NCBI GenBank assembly: GCA_026993645.1
Contig: JALWSQ010000293.1
Span: 1-34,579, forward strand
Length of the DNA stretch: 34,579 bases
Reading direction: 5' to 3'
Source of the DNA: Thiohalobacter sp.
GTDB taxonomy: Bacteria; Pseudomonadota; Gammaproteobacteria; Thiohalobacterales; Thiohalobacteraceae
Shown: one piece after another, positions 17,569 to 26,266 of the stretch
Layout: every line of letters begins with the position of its first letter
How positions within the stretch are numbered: position 1 is the stretch's first letter
Notes under the pieces: model-generated
What the model was told of the DNA's origin: nothing
Databases searched by the model: none
Seen by the model: only the letters and a program-made list of their open reading frames with translations
Made by a program: the position numbers and the translations under genes

Positions 17569-17642
17569 GGGTACCGATTGTGCTGTCGCCCGCAGGGTGG
17601 GGCAGCCAAGGAGAAGGTTTGGTACAGCCAGTGGAGATTCCC

Positions 17643-18794
17643 ATGCAGCAGTCCGTCCATTCCCGGCGCGATCCCGTCGCCTTTCTGCCCATCGCGGTCT
17701 CTTCTGTCCTGTTGGTCGTCGGTGGTTACGCCGGGTTGACGACGGGAGACCAGTGGGGGTTTCTGGCCCTGGTGGCCGGTACGGCGGGTCTGCCGCTGGC
17801 CCTCTGGGTCGGCCGCCTGCGCCGGCAGCGTCGCCACCTGCTGAACACCCTGCGGGCACTGGCGGGGGGTGAAAGCCTGGTGCCGGGGGACGATGTGCCA
17901 GCCGATGTTCGGGGCCCCCTGGAACGGATCATGGAGGCCTCCAGCCAGCGCCGCGTGGCCCTGGAGCGCACCGCGGTGGAACTGCGCCAGTTCGCCGGTG
18001 AGATGCGACATGCCCTGGTGGAGGCCGATGCCGCCTGCCGGGCCCGGCGGCGGGAGTCGGGTGATGGTCCTGCTCTGCTCAACAGCCCGGACAGCCTGCT
18101 GGGTGCGCTGGAGAACGATGTGGCGGATATGGCCGGGCGGATCCAGGGCGCGGTGGAAACGGCCACCTCGGTCTCCGGGCAGTGCGAGAAGGGGCAGGTG
18201 ATCATGACCGAGGCCATCGGCTCCATGGCCGTGCTGGTGGATCGCATCGGCAAGGCGGGGGGTGCGGTGGAGACCCTCAGCCGTGAGTCGGAAGAGATCG
18301 GTGCCGTGCTGGACGTGATTCGGGGCATCGCCGAGCAGACCAACCTCCTGGCGCTGAACGCCGCCATCGAGGCGGCCCGCGCCGGTGAGCAGGGGCGGGG
18401 TTTTGCCGTGGTCGCCGACGAGGTCCGTACCCTGGCCAGCCGGACGCAGCAGTCCACCCAGGAGATCCAGAACATGATCGAACGCCTGCAGGAAGGGGTG
18501 GCCGATGCCGTCGCCGAAATGGGCCGCGGTGCGGAGCAGGCGTCGGTGGTGGAGGAGATGGTGGAGTCGGCGACGGTGGCATTGTCGGAGATCGGTGCCG
18601 CTGTCCACGAGATCGATGGCGGTATCCACGAGGTGGATGCCGCGCTGCGGGCGCAGCCGGAGCGGGTCCATCATGCGCGCGAGATGCTCACTCAATGTGG
18701 TGCTCCGGCGGACAGCGGCGAGCCCCTGTTCGAGCAGCTGCAGGCACTCGCGGATCGGTTGGAGGAACTGGCCGCCAAGGCCCAGGCGGCCTGA
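17643..18794 (+). CDS. Methyl-accepting chemotaxis-type protein without a periplasmic sensor domain
   Basis: Two adjacent TM helices, then signalling tip [49 protein letters not shown] start at 17580 is also possible. Confidence 0.88.
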   Translation: MQQSVHSRRDPVAFLPIAVSSVLLVVGGYAGLTTGDQWGFLALVAGTAGLPLALWVGRLRRQRRHLLNTLRALAGGESLVPGDDVPADVRGPLERIMEASSQRRVALERTAVELRQFAGEMRHALVEADAACRARRRESGDGPALLNSPDSLLGALENDVADMAGRIQGAVETATSVSGQCEKGQVIMTEAIGSMAVLVDRIGKAGGAVETLSRESEEIGAVLDVIRGIAEQTNLLALNAAIEAARAGEQGRGFAVVADEVRTLASRTQQSTQEIQNMIERLQEGVADAVAEMGRGAEQASVVEEMVESATVALSEIGAAVHEIDGGIHEVDAALRAQPERVHHAREMLTQCGAPADSGEPLFEQLQALADRLEELAAKAQAA

Positions 18795-18862
18795 GCGCAC
18801 TTCCTCCGCGCCGCCATTCCCGCATTCCCCACCCGTCATTCCCGCGCCGGTGGCGCCCCGTT

Positions 18863-18900
18863 GTTGGGCACGCTCGCTGTGCTCGCTTTGCCCAACCTAC
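18863..18900 (-). repeat. Palindromic repeat copy A: gtaggttgggcaaagcgagcacagcgagcgtgcccaac
   Basis: Stem TTGGGCA/TGCCCAA; same design as copies B and C. Confidence 0.75.
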
Positions 18901-18932
18901 GGGTGCCACGAATACGCCATATGTGATACCCC

Positions 18933-18970
18933 GTAGGATGCGCAAAGGCCCGAAGGGCCGTGCGCATCAG
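18933..18970 (+). repeat. Palindromic repeat copy B: gtaggatgcgcaaaggcccgaagggccgtgcgcatcag
   Basis: 38-nt unit with stems ATGCGCA/TGCGCAT and GGCCC/GGGCC. Confidence 0.85.
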
Positions 18971-18971
18971 T

Positions 18972-19006
18972 ATGAGCCACGGACCCACACGGAAGCGCAC
19001 GGAATG
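18972..19006 (+). repeat. CACGGA-type repeat, left copy (inverted partner at 19170-19203)
   Basis: atgagccacggacccacacggaagcgcacggaatg against the reverse complement of 19170-19203. Confidence 0.6.
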
Positions 19007-19043
19007 TAGGATGCGCAAAGGCGCGGGGCGCCGTGCGCATCAG
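19006..19043 (+). repeat. Palindromic repeat copy C: gtaggatgcgcaaaggcgcggggcgccgtgcgcatcag
   Basis: Same 38-nt unit as copy B, differing in the inner stem in a pairing-preserving way. Confidence 0.85.
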
Positions 19044-19067
19044 CATCATCGGCGTGGTGGGTTCGCC

Positions 19068-19158
19068 AGCGGTATCCTGCCTGCGGCTCCGGGGGCTTGC
19101 CCTGCGGGTACCCTGCGCTGCTCGGCTGCGCCCGAGTCGCCGCCGGCAGGATCCCGCT
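19068..19158. repeat. Long imperfect inverted repeat bounded by agcggtatcctgcc / ggcaggatcccgct
   Basis: 13/14 matching terminal arms enclosing a GC-rich interior. Confidence 0.5.
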
Positions 19159-19169
19159 ACCTCCCCCTT

Positions 19170-19203
19170 CTTCCGTGTCATTCCGTGTGCTTCAGTGGCT
19201 CAT
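19170..19203 (-). repeat. CACGGA-type repeat, right inverted copy
   Basis: cttccgtgtcattccgtgtgcttcagtggctcat, reverse-complement relative of 18972-19006. Confidence 0.6.
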
Positions 19204-19236
19204 GATTCCTGTGCGCTGGTGGTCGCGTCACGATGG

Positions 19237-19256
19237 ATTCCCGCCTGCGCGGGAAT
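19237..19256. repeat. Short palindrome attcccgc-ctgc-gcgggaat
   Basis: Perfect 8-bp arms; resembles a common genomic repeat form (GGATTCCCGCCTGCGCGGGAATGA); truncated half near 18834-18847. Confidence 0.7.
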
Positions 19257-19411
19257 GATGGGCCGGGTTGAATCGCGATTCTCGCGACAATATCATTAAA
19301 CGCTAATATTCCATCGGGATGCCGGGGGTCGGACCGGATCCCCGGGCCTGCTATGCTCTGGCCATCGCTGGCTGTCGGGCGGGCCGGGACGTGCGGAGGA
19401 CGGGAATCGCC

Positions 19412-20482
19412 ATGAGCAAGGGACACACCGCGGGATGGTGGCGGGTCGGGCTGTCGCTGGCACTGCTGTGGGGGTGGGCGGTGACGGTGCCGGCAGCCAC
19501 CACGGACGAGCTGGCCACGGCGGAGGTCCGTTATCGGGACGTGCCGGTGGAACATCGCTTCGACGGTCGGGTGGAGGCGATCCACCGCAGCACGGTCTCG
19601 GCCCAGATCGCAGCCCGTGTCAGCGAGGTCCTGTTCGACGTCAACGACTACGTGGAGCGGGGGCAAGTACTGGTCCGGTTCCGGGATACCGAGCCCCGGG
19701 CACGACTGAAGAGGGCCGAGGCGGCCTACCAGGCGGCGCTGGCCCGGTTGCAGCGGGTGGAGGCCGATTACGCGCGCCTGGCGGCGCTGGTGCGCAAGAA
19801 GCTGGTGTCCCGTGCCCGCATGGACAAGGTGACCGCGGAGCGCAAGGCCGCCCGGGCCCGGGTGCGCAGCACCCGTGCCGCCCGGGTCGAGGCCGAGGAA
19901 CAACTGAAGCACACCCTGGTGCGGGCACCCTACAGCGGCTACGTGGTGAAACGCCAGGTGGAGGTGGGCGAGCTGGCCACGCCGGGCATGCCCCTGATGA
20001 CGGGGGTCTCGCTGGAGGCCCTGCGGGTCGTGACCGATCTGCCCCAGCGCCTGCTGGCCGCGGTGCGCGCGCGCCAGGAGGCGCGGATCTATCTGCCGGG
20101 CGCTTCGGCCGGTGCCCCCCTGGTGCCGGTGCGTATCACCTTCTTCCCCTACGCCGATCCCCATACCCATGGCTTCCGGGTACGTCTGCGGCTGCCCGAG
20201 GGGCGGCATGACCTGTTTCCGGGCATGTTCGTCGAGGTGGGGTTCGTCACCGGTGAGCGGCGGGCGCTGGTGGTGCCCGCCACCAGTCTGGTGCACCGCA
20301 GCGAGGTGACCGGCGTCTACGTGGTGGACGCGGACGGCCGGCCCTGGTTGCGCCAGGTCCGTATCGGTCGCCGGTTGGCCGATGGCGCAGTGGTGGTCCT
20401 CGCCGGCCTCGATGCGGGTGAGCGGGTCGCCCTGGATCCGGTGCGGGCGGTGCGACGCTACAAGGCGGCGAACGCGGAATGA
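19412..20482 (+). CDS. RND efflux periplasmic adaptor (membrane fusion protein)
   Basis: Signal peptide; FDGRVEAIHRSTVSAQIAARVSEVLFDVNDYVERGQVLVRF; coiled-coil hairpin; LVRAPYSGYVVKRQVEVGELATPGMPL. Confidence 0.92.
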   Translation: MSKGHTAGWWRVGLSLALLWGWAVTVPAATTDELATAEVRYRDVPVEHRFDGRVEAIHRSTVSAQIAARVSEVLFDVNDYVERGQVLVRFRDTEPRARLKRAEAAYQAALARLQRVEADYARLAALVRKKLVSRARMDKVTAERKAARARVRSTRAARVEAEEQLKHTLVRAPYSGYVVKRQVEVGELATPGMPLMTGVSLEALRVVTDLPQRLLAAVRARQEARIYLPGASAGAPLVPVRITFFPYADPHTHGFRVRLRLPEGRHDLFPGMFVEVGFVTGERRALVVPATSLVHRSEVTGVYVVDADGRPWLRQVRIGRRLADGAVVVLAGLDAGERVALDPVRAVRRYKAANAE

Positions 20483-23400
20483 GCGACATCGTCGGCTTCT
20501 CCGGTGCCGTCGCGCGGCGCTTCCTGCATTCCCAGGTGACGCCCCTGCTGGCCCTGCTGGGCCTGCTGTTGGGGGTCTTCGCCGTGGTGGTCACGCCGCG
20601 GGAGGAGGATCCCCAGATCGACGTCACCTTTGCCAACGTGTTCATCCCCTTTCCCGGGGCAACGGCCCGGGAGGTGGAACACCTGGTGACCACCTCGGCG
20701 GAACAGGTGCTGTCCGAGATCAAGGGGATCAAGCACATCTATTCCCAGTCACGCCCGGGCATGGCGGTGCTCACGGTGCAATACAAGGTGGGGGAGGACC
20801 GGACCCAGGCCATCGTTCGCCTGTACAACGCCATCTTCTCCAACCGCGACTGGCTGCCGGCCAACCTGGGCACCCTGCGGCCCCTGATCAAGCCCATGGG
20901 CATCGACGACGTGCCCATCGTGACCCTCACCCTCTGGCGTCGGGACGGCCAGGGCGGTGCCTACGAGCTGGGCCAGGTGGCGCATGCCCTGGAGGCGGAA
21001 CTCAAGCGTATTCCGGGCACGCGCAAGATCTACACCATCGGGGCACCCGCCCGCACGGTCCGCATCATTCTGGACCCGGCGCGGCTGGCCGCGCACGGCA
21101 TCGCCCTGGATGACCTGGAACGGGCACTGCGCACGGCCAACCAGGCCGGCGACAGCGGTGCCCTGGTGCGGGACGACCACGAGATCCGGGTCCGTGCCGG
21201 CACCTTCCTGGGATCAGCCGACGAGGTGGCCGGGCTGGTAGTGGGGGTGGCGGAGGGGCATCCGGTCTACCTGCGGGACGTGGCCCGGGTGCAACTGGGG
21301 CCGGACGTGCCGGACCAGTACGTCTGGCTGGGCACCGGGCCGGCGGCGGCCGCCAAGGGCATCCATGCCAGGGGGCGCTTCCCCGCCGTCACCATCGCGG
21401 TGGGCAAGAAGCCCGGCACCAATGCCGTGACCATCGCCGAGGCCGTCATCAAGCGCTTCCAGCAGTTGCGCGGCATCTACGTGCCGGACGGCATCGAGAT
21501 GACCGTGACCCGCGACTACGGCGTCACCGCGGACCAGAAGGCCGAGAAGCTGATCCACAAGCTGATCTTCGCCACCGCCTCGGTGGTGGTACTGGTGTTC
21601 TTCGCCCTGGGCTGGCGCGAGGCCTTCATCGTCGGCACGGCGGTGCTGGTGACGCTGGCCATCACCCTGTTCGCCTCCTGGGCCTGGGGCTTCACCCTCA
21701 ACCGGGTGTCCCTGTTTGCCCTGATCTTCTCCATCGGCATCCTGGTGGACGATGCCATCGTCATCGTGGAGAACATCCACCGGCATCACATGATGGGTGA
21801 CCGCAGCCTGGCCGAGGCCATTCCACTGGCCGTGGACGAGGTGGGCGGCCCCACCATCCTGGCCACCTTCACCGTCATCGTCGCCCTCCTGCCCATGGCC
21901 TTCGTGACCGGACTCATGGGCCCCTATATGAGCCCCATCCCCATCAACGCCAGCATCGGCATGCTGATCTCGCTGGCCGTGGCCATGGTGGTGACCCCCT
22001 GGCTCACCTACCAGGTGTTGCGCCATCACCGGGTACCGGTGCCGGCCGAGGGCGAGGAATACCCCCGCGGCCGGATGCAGGGGCTGCTGGCCGGCATGCT
22101 GGGTCCCTTCCTCGACCAGCCCGGGAGTCGCCGTGCCCGGCACCTGCTGGCACTGGTGGTGCTGGTGCTGATCCTGGGCGCGCTGTCCCTGGTCGGGGTC
22201 CGGCTGGTGATCCTGAAGATGCTGCCGTTCGACAACAAGTCGGAGTTCCAGGTGGTGGTGGACATGCCCGAGGGTACCAGCCTGGAACGGACCAACCGGG
22301 TGCTGGGGGAACTGGCGCGCTACATCGCCACCGTGCCCGAGGTGACGGACTACGAGGTCTATGCCGGGACCGCCTCTCCGGTCAGCTTCAATGGCCTGGT
22401 GCGGCAGTACTACCTGCGGCGGGCCCCCAACCTGGGAGACATCCAGGTCAACCTGCTGGACAAACACCGGCGCAGCCGCAAGAGCCACGCCATCGCCAGT
22501 GCCATGCGCGCGCCCCTGACGGCCATCGCCCGGTCCTATCACGCCACCATCAAGATCGTCGAGGTGCCGCCGGGGCCGCCGGTGCTGTCGCCCATCGTGG
22601 CCGAGATCTATGGTCCCGACTATGCCGGCCAGATGCAGGTCGCCAGGCAGGTCCGCGCCCTGTTCGAGCAGACCCCCGGCATCGTCGACGTGGACGATTC
22701 CATCGAGGCCGAGGCCCCGCGCCGGCTGCTGCGGGTGGATCGCAGCCGGGCCGCCCTGTACGGTGTCTCCCAGGCCGAGGTGGTGCGAACCCTCCACAGT
22801 CTGCTGTCCGGCGAGGACGTGACCTACCTGCACGATGCCGACGCCAAGTACGCGGTCCCCCTGCGGCTGGAGCTGCCGCCGGCGGACAAGGCCCGCCTGG
22901 ACGACGTGCTGAACCTGCGGATTCGCGGCGCTGGTGGCAGCCTGGTGCCCCTGCGCGACCTGGTCCGGGTGCGCAGGGACCACCGTGAGCACGCCATCCT
23001 GCACAAGGATCTGCTGCCGGTGGTGCTGGTCACCGGGGACATGGCGGGTGCCATCGACAGCCCGCTGTATGGCATGTTCGACCTGGTGGGCAAGCTTCGC
23101 CACCAGGTACTGGCGGCTGGTGAGACCCTCCGCCAGACCTTCATTTCACCACCCGACAATCCCTACCGCTACAGCCTCAAGTGGGACGGCGAGTGGCAGG
23201 TGACCTACGAGACCTTCCGCGACATGGGCATCGCCTATGCCGTGGGCCTGGTGTTGATCTACCTGCTGGTGGTGGCCCAGTTCCATTCCTACCTGACACC
23301 ATTGGTGATCATGCTCCCCATCCCGCTCACGGTGATCGGCGTGATGCCGGGCCACGCCCTGCTGCATGCCCCCTTCACCGCCACCTCCATGATCGGCATG

Positions 23401-23703
23401 ATCGCGCTGGCCGGCATCATCGTGCGCAACTCCATCCTGCTGGTGGATTTCATCCGGGAACAGGTGGCCGAGGGGGTGCCGATTGAGCAGGCGGTGATCC
23501 GCTCGGCCATGGTCAGGGCCCGGCCCATCCTGCTCACCGGCCTGGCGGCCATGCTGGGGGCCCTGTTCATCCTCGACGATCCCATCTTCAGCGGCCTGGC
23601 GATCTCGCTGCTGTTCGGGATCCTGGTCTCCACCCTGCTGACCCTGGTGGTCATACCGGTCATGTACTATGCGCTGTTCCGGCACCGTGCCCGCGGGGCC
23701 TGA
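20479..23703 (+). CDS. RND efflux transporter, inner-membrane permease
   Basis: 1074 aa; TM4-type motif SIGILVDDAIVIVENIHRH; C-terminal GIIVRNSILLVDFIREQ; ATGA overlap with the adaptor gene. Confidence 0.95.
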   Translation: MSDIVGFSGAVARRFLHSQVTPLLALLGLLLGVFAVVVTPREEDPQIDVTFANVFIPFPGATAREVEHLVTTSAEQVLSEIKGIKHIYSQSRPGMAVLTVQYKVGEDRTQAIVRLYNAIFSNRDWLPANLGTLRPLIKPMGIDDVPIVTLTLWRRDGQGGAYELGQVAHALEAELKRIPGTRKIYTIGAPARTVRIILDPARLAAHGIALDDLERALRTANQAGDSGALVRDDHEIRVRAGTFLGSADEVAGLVVGVAEGHPVYLRDVARVQLGPDVPDQYVWLGTGPAAAAKGIHARGRFPAVTIAVGKKPGTNAVTIAEAVIKRFQQLRGIYVPDGIEMTVTRDYGVTADQKAEKLIHKLIFATASVVVLVFFALGWREAFIVGTAVLVTLAITLFASWAWGFTLNRVSLFALIFSIGILVDDAIVIVENIHRHHMMGDRSLAEAIPLAVDEVGGPTILATFTVIVALLPMAFVTGLMGPYMSPIPINASIGMLISLAVAMVVTPWLTYQVLRHHRVPVPAEGEEYPRGRMQGLLAGMLGPFLDQPGSRRARHLLALVVLVLILGALSLVGVRLVILKMLPFDNKSEFQVVVDMPEGTSLERTNRVLGELARYIATVPEVTDYEVYAGTASPVSFNGLVRQYYLRRAPNLGDIQVNLLDKHRRSRKSHAIASAMRAPLTAIARSYHATIKIVEVPPGPPVLSPIVAEIYGPDYAGQMQVARQVRALFEQTPGIVDVDDSIEAEAPRRLLRVDRSRAALYGVSQAEVVRTLHSLLSGEDVTYLHDADAKYAVPLRLELPPADKARLDDVLNLRIRGAGGSLVPLRDLVRVRRDHREHAILHKDLLPVVLVTGDMAGAIDSPLYGMFDLVGKLRHQVLAAGETLRQTFISPPDNPYRYSLKWDGEWQVTYETFRDMGIAYAVGLVLIYLLVVAQFHSYLTPLVIMLPIPLTVIGVMPGHALLHAPFTATSMIGMIALAGIIVRNSILLVDFIREQVAEGVPIEQAVIRSAMVRARPILLTGLAAMLGALFILDDPIFSGLAISLLFGILVSTLLTLVVIPVMYYALFRHRARGA

Positions 23704-23844
23704 GCACGGCCGCGCCCGCTGAGAGGCGACTGCGTCAGGCGCAATACACTCATCAAAATATTTTATAATCGGTCGCCAAGCTGCTAGGATGGCGGCCGGC
23801 GGCGGGACCACGGATGGTTTCCAACCGGACGGGTGACGAGGGCA

Positions 23845-24783
23845 ATGGCGGATCGACGACTCCAGGTGTTCCACACGGTGGCCCGGCTGCTGAGCTTCAC
23901 CAAGGCGGCCGAGACCCTGCACATGACTCAGCCGGCAGTGACCTTCCAGGTCCGCCAGTTGGAGGAGCATTTCAATACCCGGCTGTTCGACCGCACCCAC
24001 AACCGTATCAGCCTGACCGAGGCCGGCCGCTGCGTCTACCAGTACGCGGATCGCATCTTCGACCTCTACGGCCAGATGGAGAACGCGGTGCGCGAGCTGA
24101 CCGGCGAGATCAGCGGGACCCTGCTCATCGGCGCCAGCACCACCATCGCCGAGTACATGCTGCCGGCGTTGCTCGGTGACTTCCGCCTCAAGTATCCCGA
24201 CGTGGATGTGCAGCTCAAGGTCTCCAACACCGAGGGCATCGTCACCATGGTCGAGAACAACGACATCGACCTGGGGGTGGTGGAGGCGCCGGTGATGAAC
24301 AAGAACCTGGCGGTGGCCACCTGCCGCATGGACCAGCTGGTGGCCATCGTGCCACCCAGCCATCCCCTGGCCGGCCAGCCCCGGGTGGCGGTGCACGAGC
24401 TGCTGAAATATCCCTATATCTGCCGCGAGGAGGGGTCGGGGACCCGCGAGGTGATCTCCGAGTACCTGCAACGCTGCGGGGTGGACCTGGGCGAGGTGCA
24501 CGTGTGCATGGAGCTGGGCAGCCCCGAGTCCATCAAGGGCGCGGTGGAGGCGGGCATGGGGGTGTCCATCGTCTCCCGCGCCACCATCCACAAGGAGCTG
24601 CGGCTGGGCACCCTGGAGGCACTGCAGCTGGAGCCCTTGCTGGAACGGCCCTTCTCCTTCGTCCACCAGAAGCAGAAGTTCCGCCACCGGGCCATGGACG
24701 AGCTGCTGGAATTTGCGCGCCAGTATTGCGAAGATCATGCCGATGCCGGGTCCGCCGGCATCCCGCCCGCCCATGGCGGATGA
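23845..24783 (+). CDS. LysR family transcriptional regulator
   Basis: MADRRLQVFHTVARLLSFTKAAETLHMTQPAVTFQVRQLEEHFNTRLFDRTHNRISLTEAG HTH plus substrate-binding domain. Confidence 0.95.
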   Translation: MADRRLQVFHTVARLLSFTKAAETLHMTQPAVTFQVRQLEEHFNTRLFDRTHNRISLTEAGRCVYQYADRIFDLYGQMENAVRELTGEISGTLLIGASTTIAEYMLPALLGDFRLKYPDVDVQLKVSNTEGIVTMVENNDIDLGVVEAPVMNKNLAVATCRMDQLVAIVPPSHPLAGQPRVAVHELLKYPYICREEGSGTREVISEYLQRCGVDLGEVHVCMELGSPESIKGAVEAGMGVSIVSRATIHKELRLGTLEALQLEPLLERPFSFVHQKQKFRHRAMDELLEFARQYCEDHADAGSAGIPPAHGG

Positions 24784-25150
24784 GGCCCAGGAACTGCTGC
24801 GCCTGTTCCGGCGCCTGGGGGAGCGGGACCGGCACGCGTTGCTGGCGTTCGCCGCCTTCCTCGCCGGGGCGGAGGGCCCGGCGGCCACGCCGGCCCCGCC
24901 CGACCGGCGGGCGGTGGTGCCGGAACCGGAGTCCATCCCGCGGCCCGACCAGGAATCGGTGGTGCAGGCGGTCAAGCGCCTGGCCCGGACCTATCCCATG
25001 CTGAACCGGCAGAAGATGCTGAACGAGACCTCCGCCCTGGTGACCCAGCACGTGGTCGAGGGCCGGCCCGCGGCCGAGGTGATCGACGACCTGGAGGCCC
25101 TGTTTCGGGAACGTTATCGACGCCTGCGGGAGGCGACCGGCGATGACTGA
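24773..25150 (+). CDS. Small conserved-looking hypothetical protein
   Basis: MADEAQELLRLFRRLGERDRHALLAFAAFLAGAEG...; overlaps the lysR stop and lies 30 bp before the AI-2E gene. Confidence 0.65.
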   Translation: MADEAQELLRLFRRLGERDRHALLAFAAFLAGAEGPAATPAPPDRRAVVPEPESIPRPDQESVVQAVKRLARTYPMLNRQKMLNETSALVTQHVVEGRPAAEVIDDLEALFRERYRRLREATGDD

Positions 25151-25180
25151 AGCGGTGGCGGTGGCAGGAGGCCTCTGACC

Positions 25181-26266
25181 ATGGAATTCCTGCGGCGCTG
25201 GTTCCAGCGCTATTTCTCCGATCCCCAGGTCATCATCCTGGCCCTGTTGCTCCTGGTCGGGTTCGTCGTCGTCATCACCCTGGGCGACATGCTGGCACCG
25301 GTGCTGGCCGGCATCGTCATCGCCTACCTGCTGGACGGCCTGGTCACGCGCCTGGAGTCCTGGCGGGTGCCGCGCCTGGTGGCGGCGGTGAGCGTCTTCC
25401 TGCTGTTCATGCTGGTGGTGTTGCTGTTGCTGTTCGGCCTCATCCCGCGCCTGTCCCACCAGCTGACCCAGCTGGTGCACCAGTTGCCGGACATGGTGGG
25501 CAAGGGCCAGCAGCTGCTGAACCGGCTGCCGCAACGCTACCCGGATTTCGTCACCCAGGAGCAGGTGGCCGAGATCGCCCAGGCCATCCGCACCGAACTG
25601 CTGAGCTATGGTCAGCGGATGGTGTCCCTGTCCCTGGCGTCCCTGCTCAACCTCATCGCGGTGCTGGTCTATCTCATCCTGGTGCCGGTGCTGGTGTTCT
25701 TCTTCCTCAAGGACAAGTACCGCATCCTGGCCTGGGTCGGTGCCTACCTGCCGCGGGATCGGGCCCTGGCGACCCGGGTCTGGGCCGATGTCAACCGGCA
25801 GATCGCCAACTACGTGCGCGGCAAGGTGTGGGAGATCTTCATCGTCGGCGGGGTCACCTACGTCACCTTCCATGTCATGGGCATCCAGTACGCCATTCTG
25901 CTCAGCACCCTGGTCGGCCTGTCGGTGATCGTTCCCTACATCGGTGCCGCCGCGGTCACGGTTCCGGTGGCCCTGATCGCCTGGTTCCAGTGGGGCTGGA
26001 GCAGCGATTTCGCCTACATCCTCGTGGCCTATGCCATCATCCAGGCGCTGGACGGCAATGTGCTGGTACCGCTGCTGTTCTCCGAGGTGGTCAACCTGCA
26101 CCCGGTGGCCATCATCGTGGCGGTGCTGGTGTTCGGTGGCATCTGGGGCATCTGGGGGGTGTTCTTCGCCATTCCCCTGGCGACCCTGGTGCAGGCGGTG
26201 CTCAAGGCCTGGCCGCGCCGGGTGGCGACCGAGGGCCAGCTGCCGGGGCCGACCGCCGGCGATTAG
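25181..26266 (+). CDS. AI-2E family transporter (PerM-like permease)
   Basis: Multi-TM; FVVVITLGDMLAPVLAGIVIAYLLDGLV, YIGAAAVTVPVALIAWFQWG, HPVAIIVAVLVFGGIWGIWGVFFAIPLATLVQAV. Confidence 0.92.
   Translation: MEFLRRWFQRYFSDPQVIILALLLLVGFVVVITLGDMLAPVLAGIVIAYLLDGLVTRLESWRVPRLVAAVSVFLLFMLVVLLLLFGLIPRLSHQLTQLVHQLPDMVGKGQQLLNRLPQRYPDFVTQEQVAEIAQAIRTELLSYGQRMVSLSLASLLNLIAVLVYLILVPVLVFFFLKDKYRILAWVGAYLPRDRALATRVWADVNRQIANYVRGKVWEIFIVGGVTYVTFHVMGIQYAILLSTLVGLSVIVPYIGAAAVTVPVALIAWFQWGWSSDFAYILVAYAIIQALDGNVLVPLLFSEVVNLHPVAIIVAVLVFGGIWGIWGVFFAIPLATLVQAVLKAWPRRVATEGQLPGPTAGD

Noticed and set aside
18863-19043. CRISPR array
   Set aside because: Copies are few, in mixed orientation, internally palindromic and unevenly spaced; no cas genes in the window.
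21214-23103. 629-aa minus-strand ORF antisense to the RND pump
   Set aside because: Low-complexity G/H/Q-rich translation without family motifs. It mirrors a strongly supported pump gene; long antisense ORFs are expected in GC-rich coding DNA.
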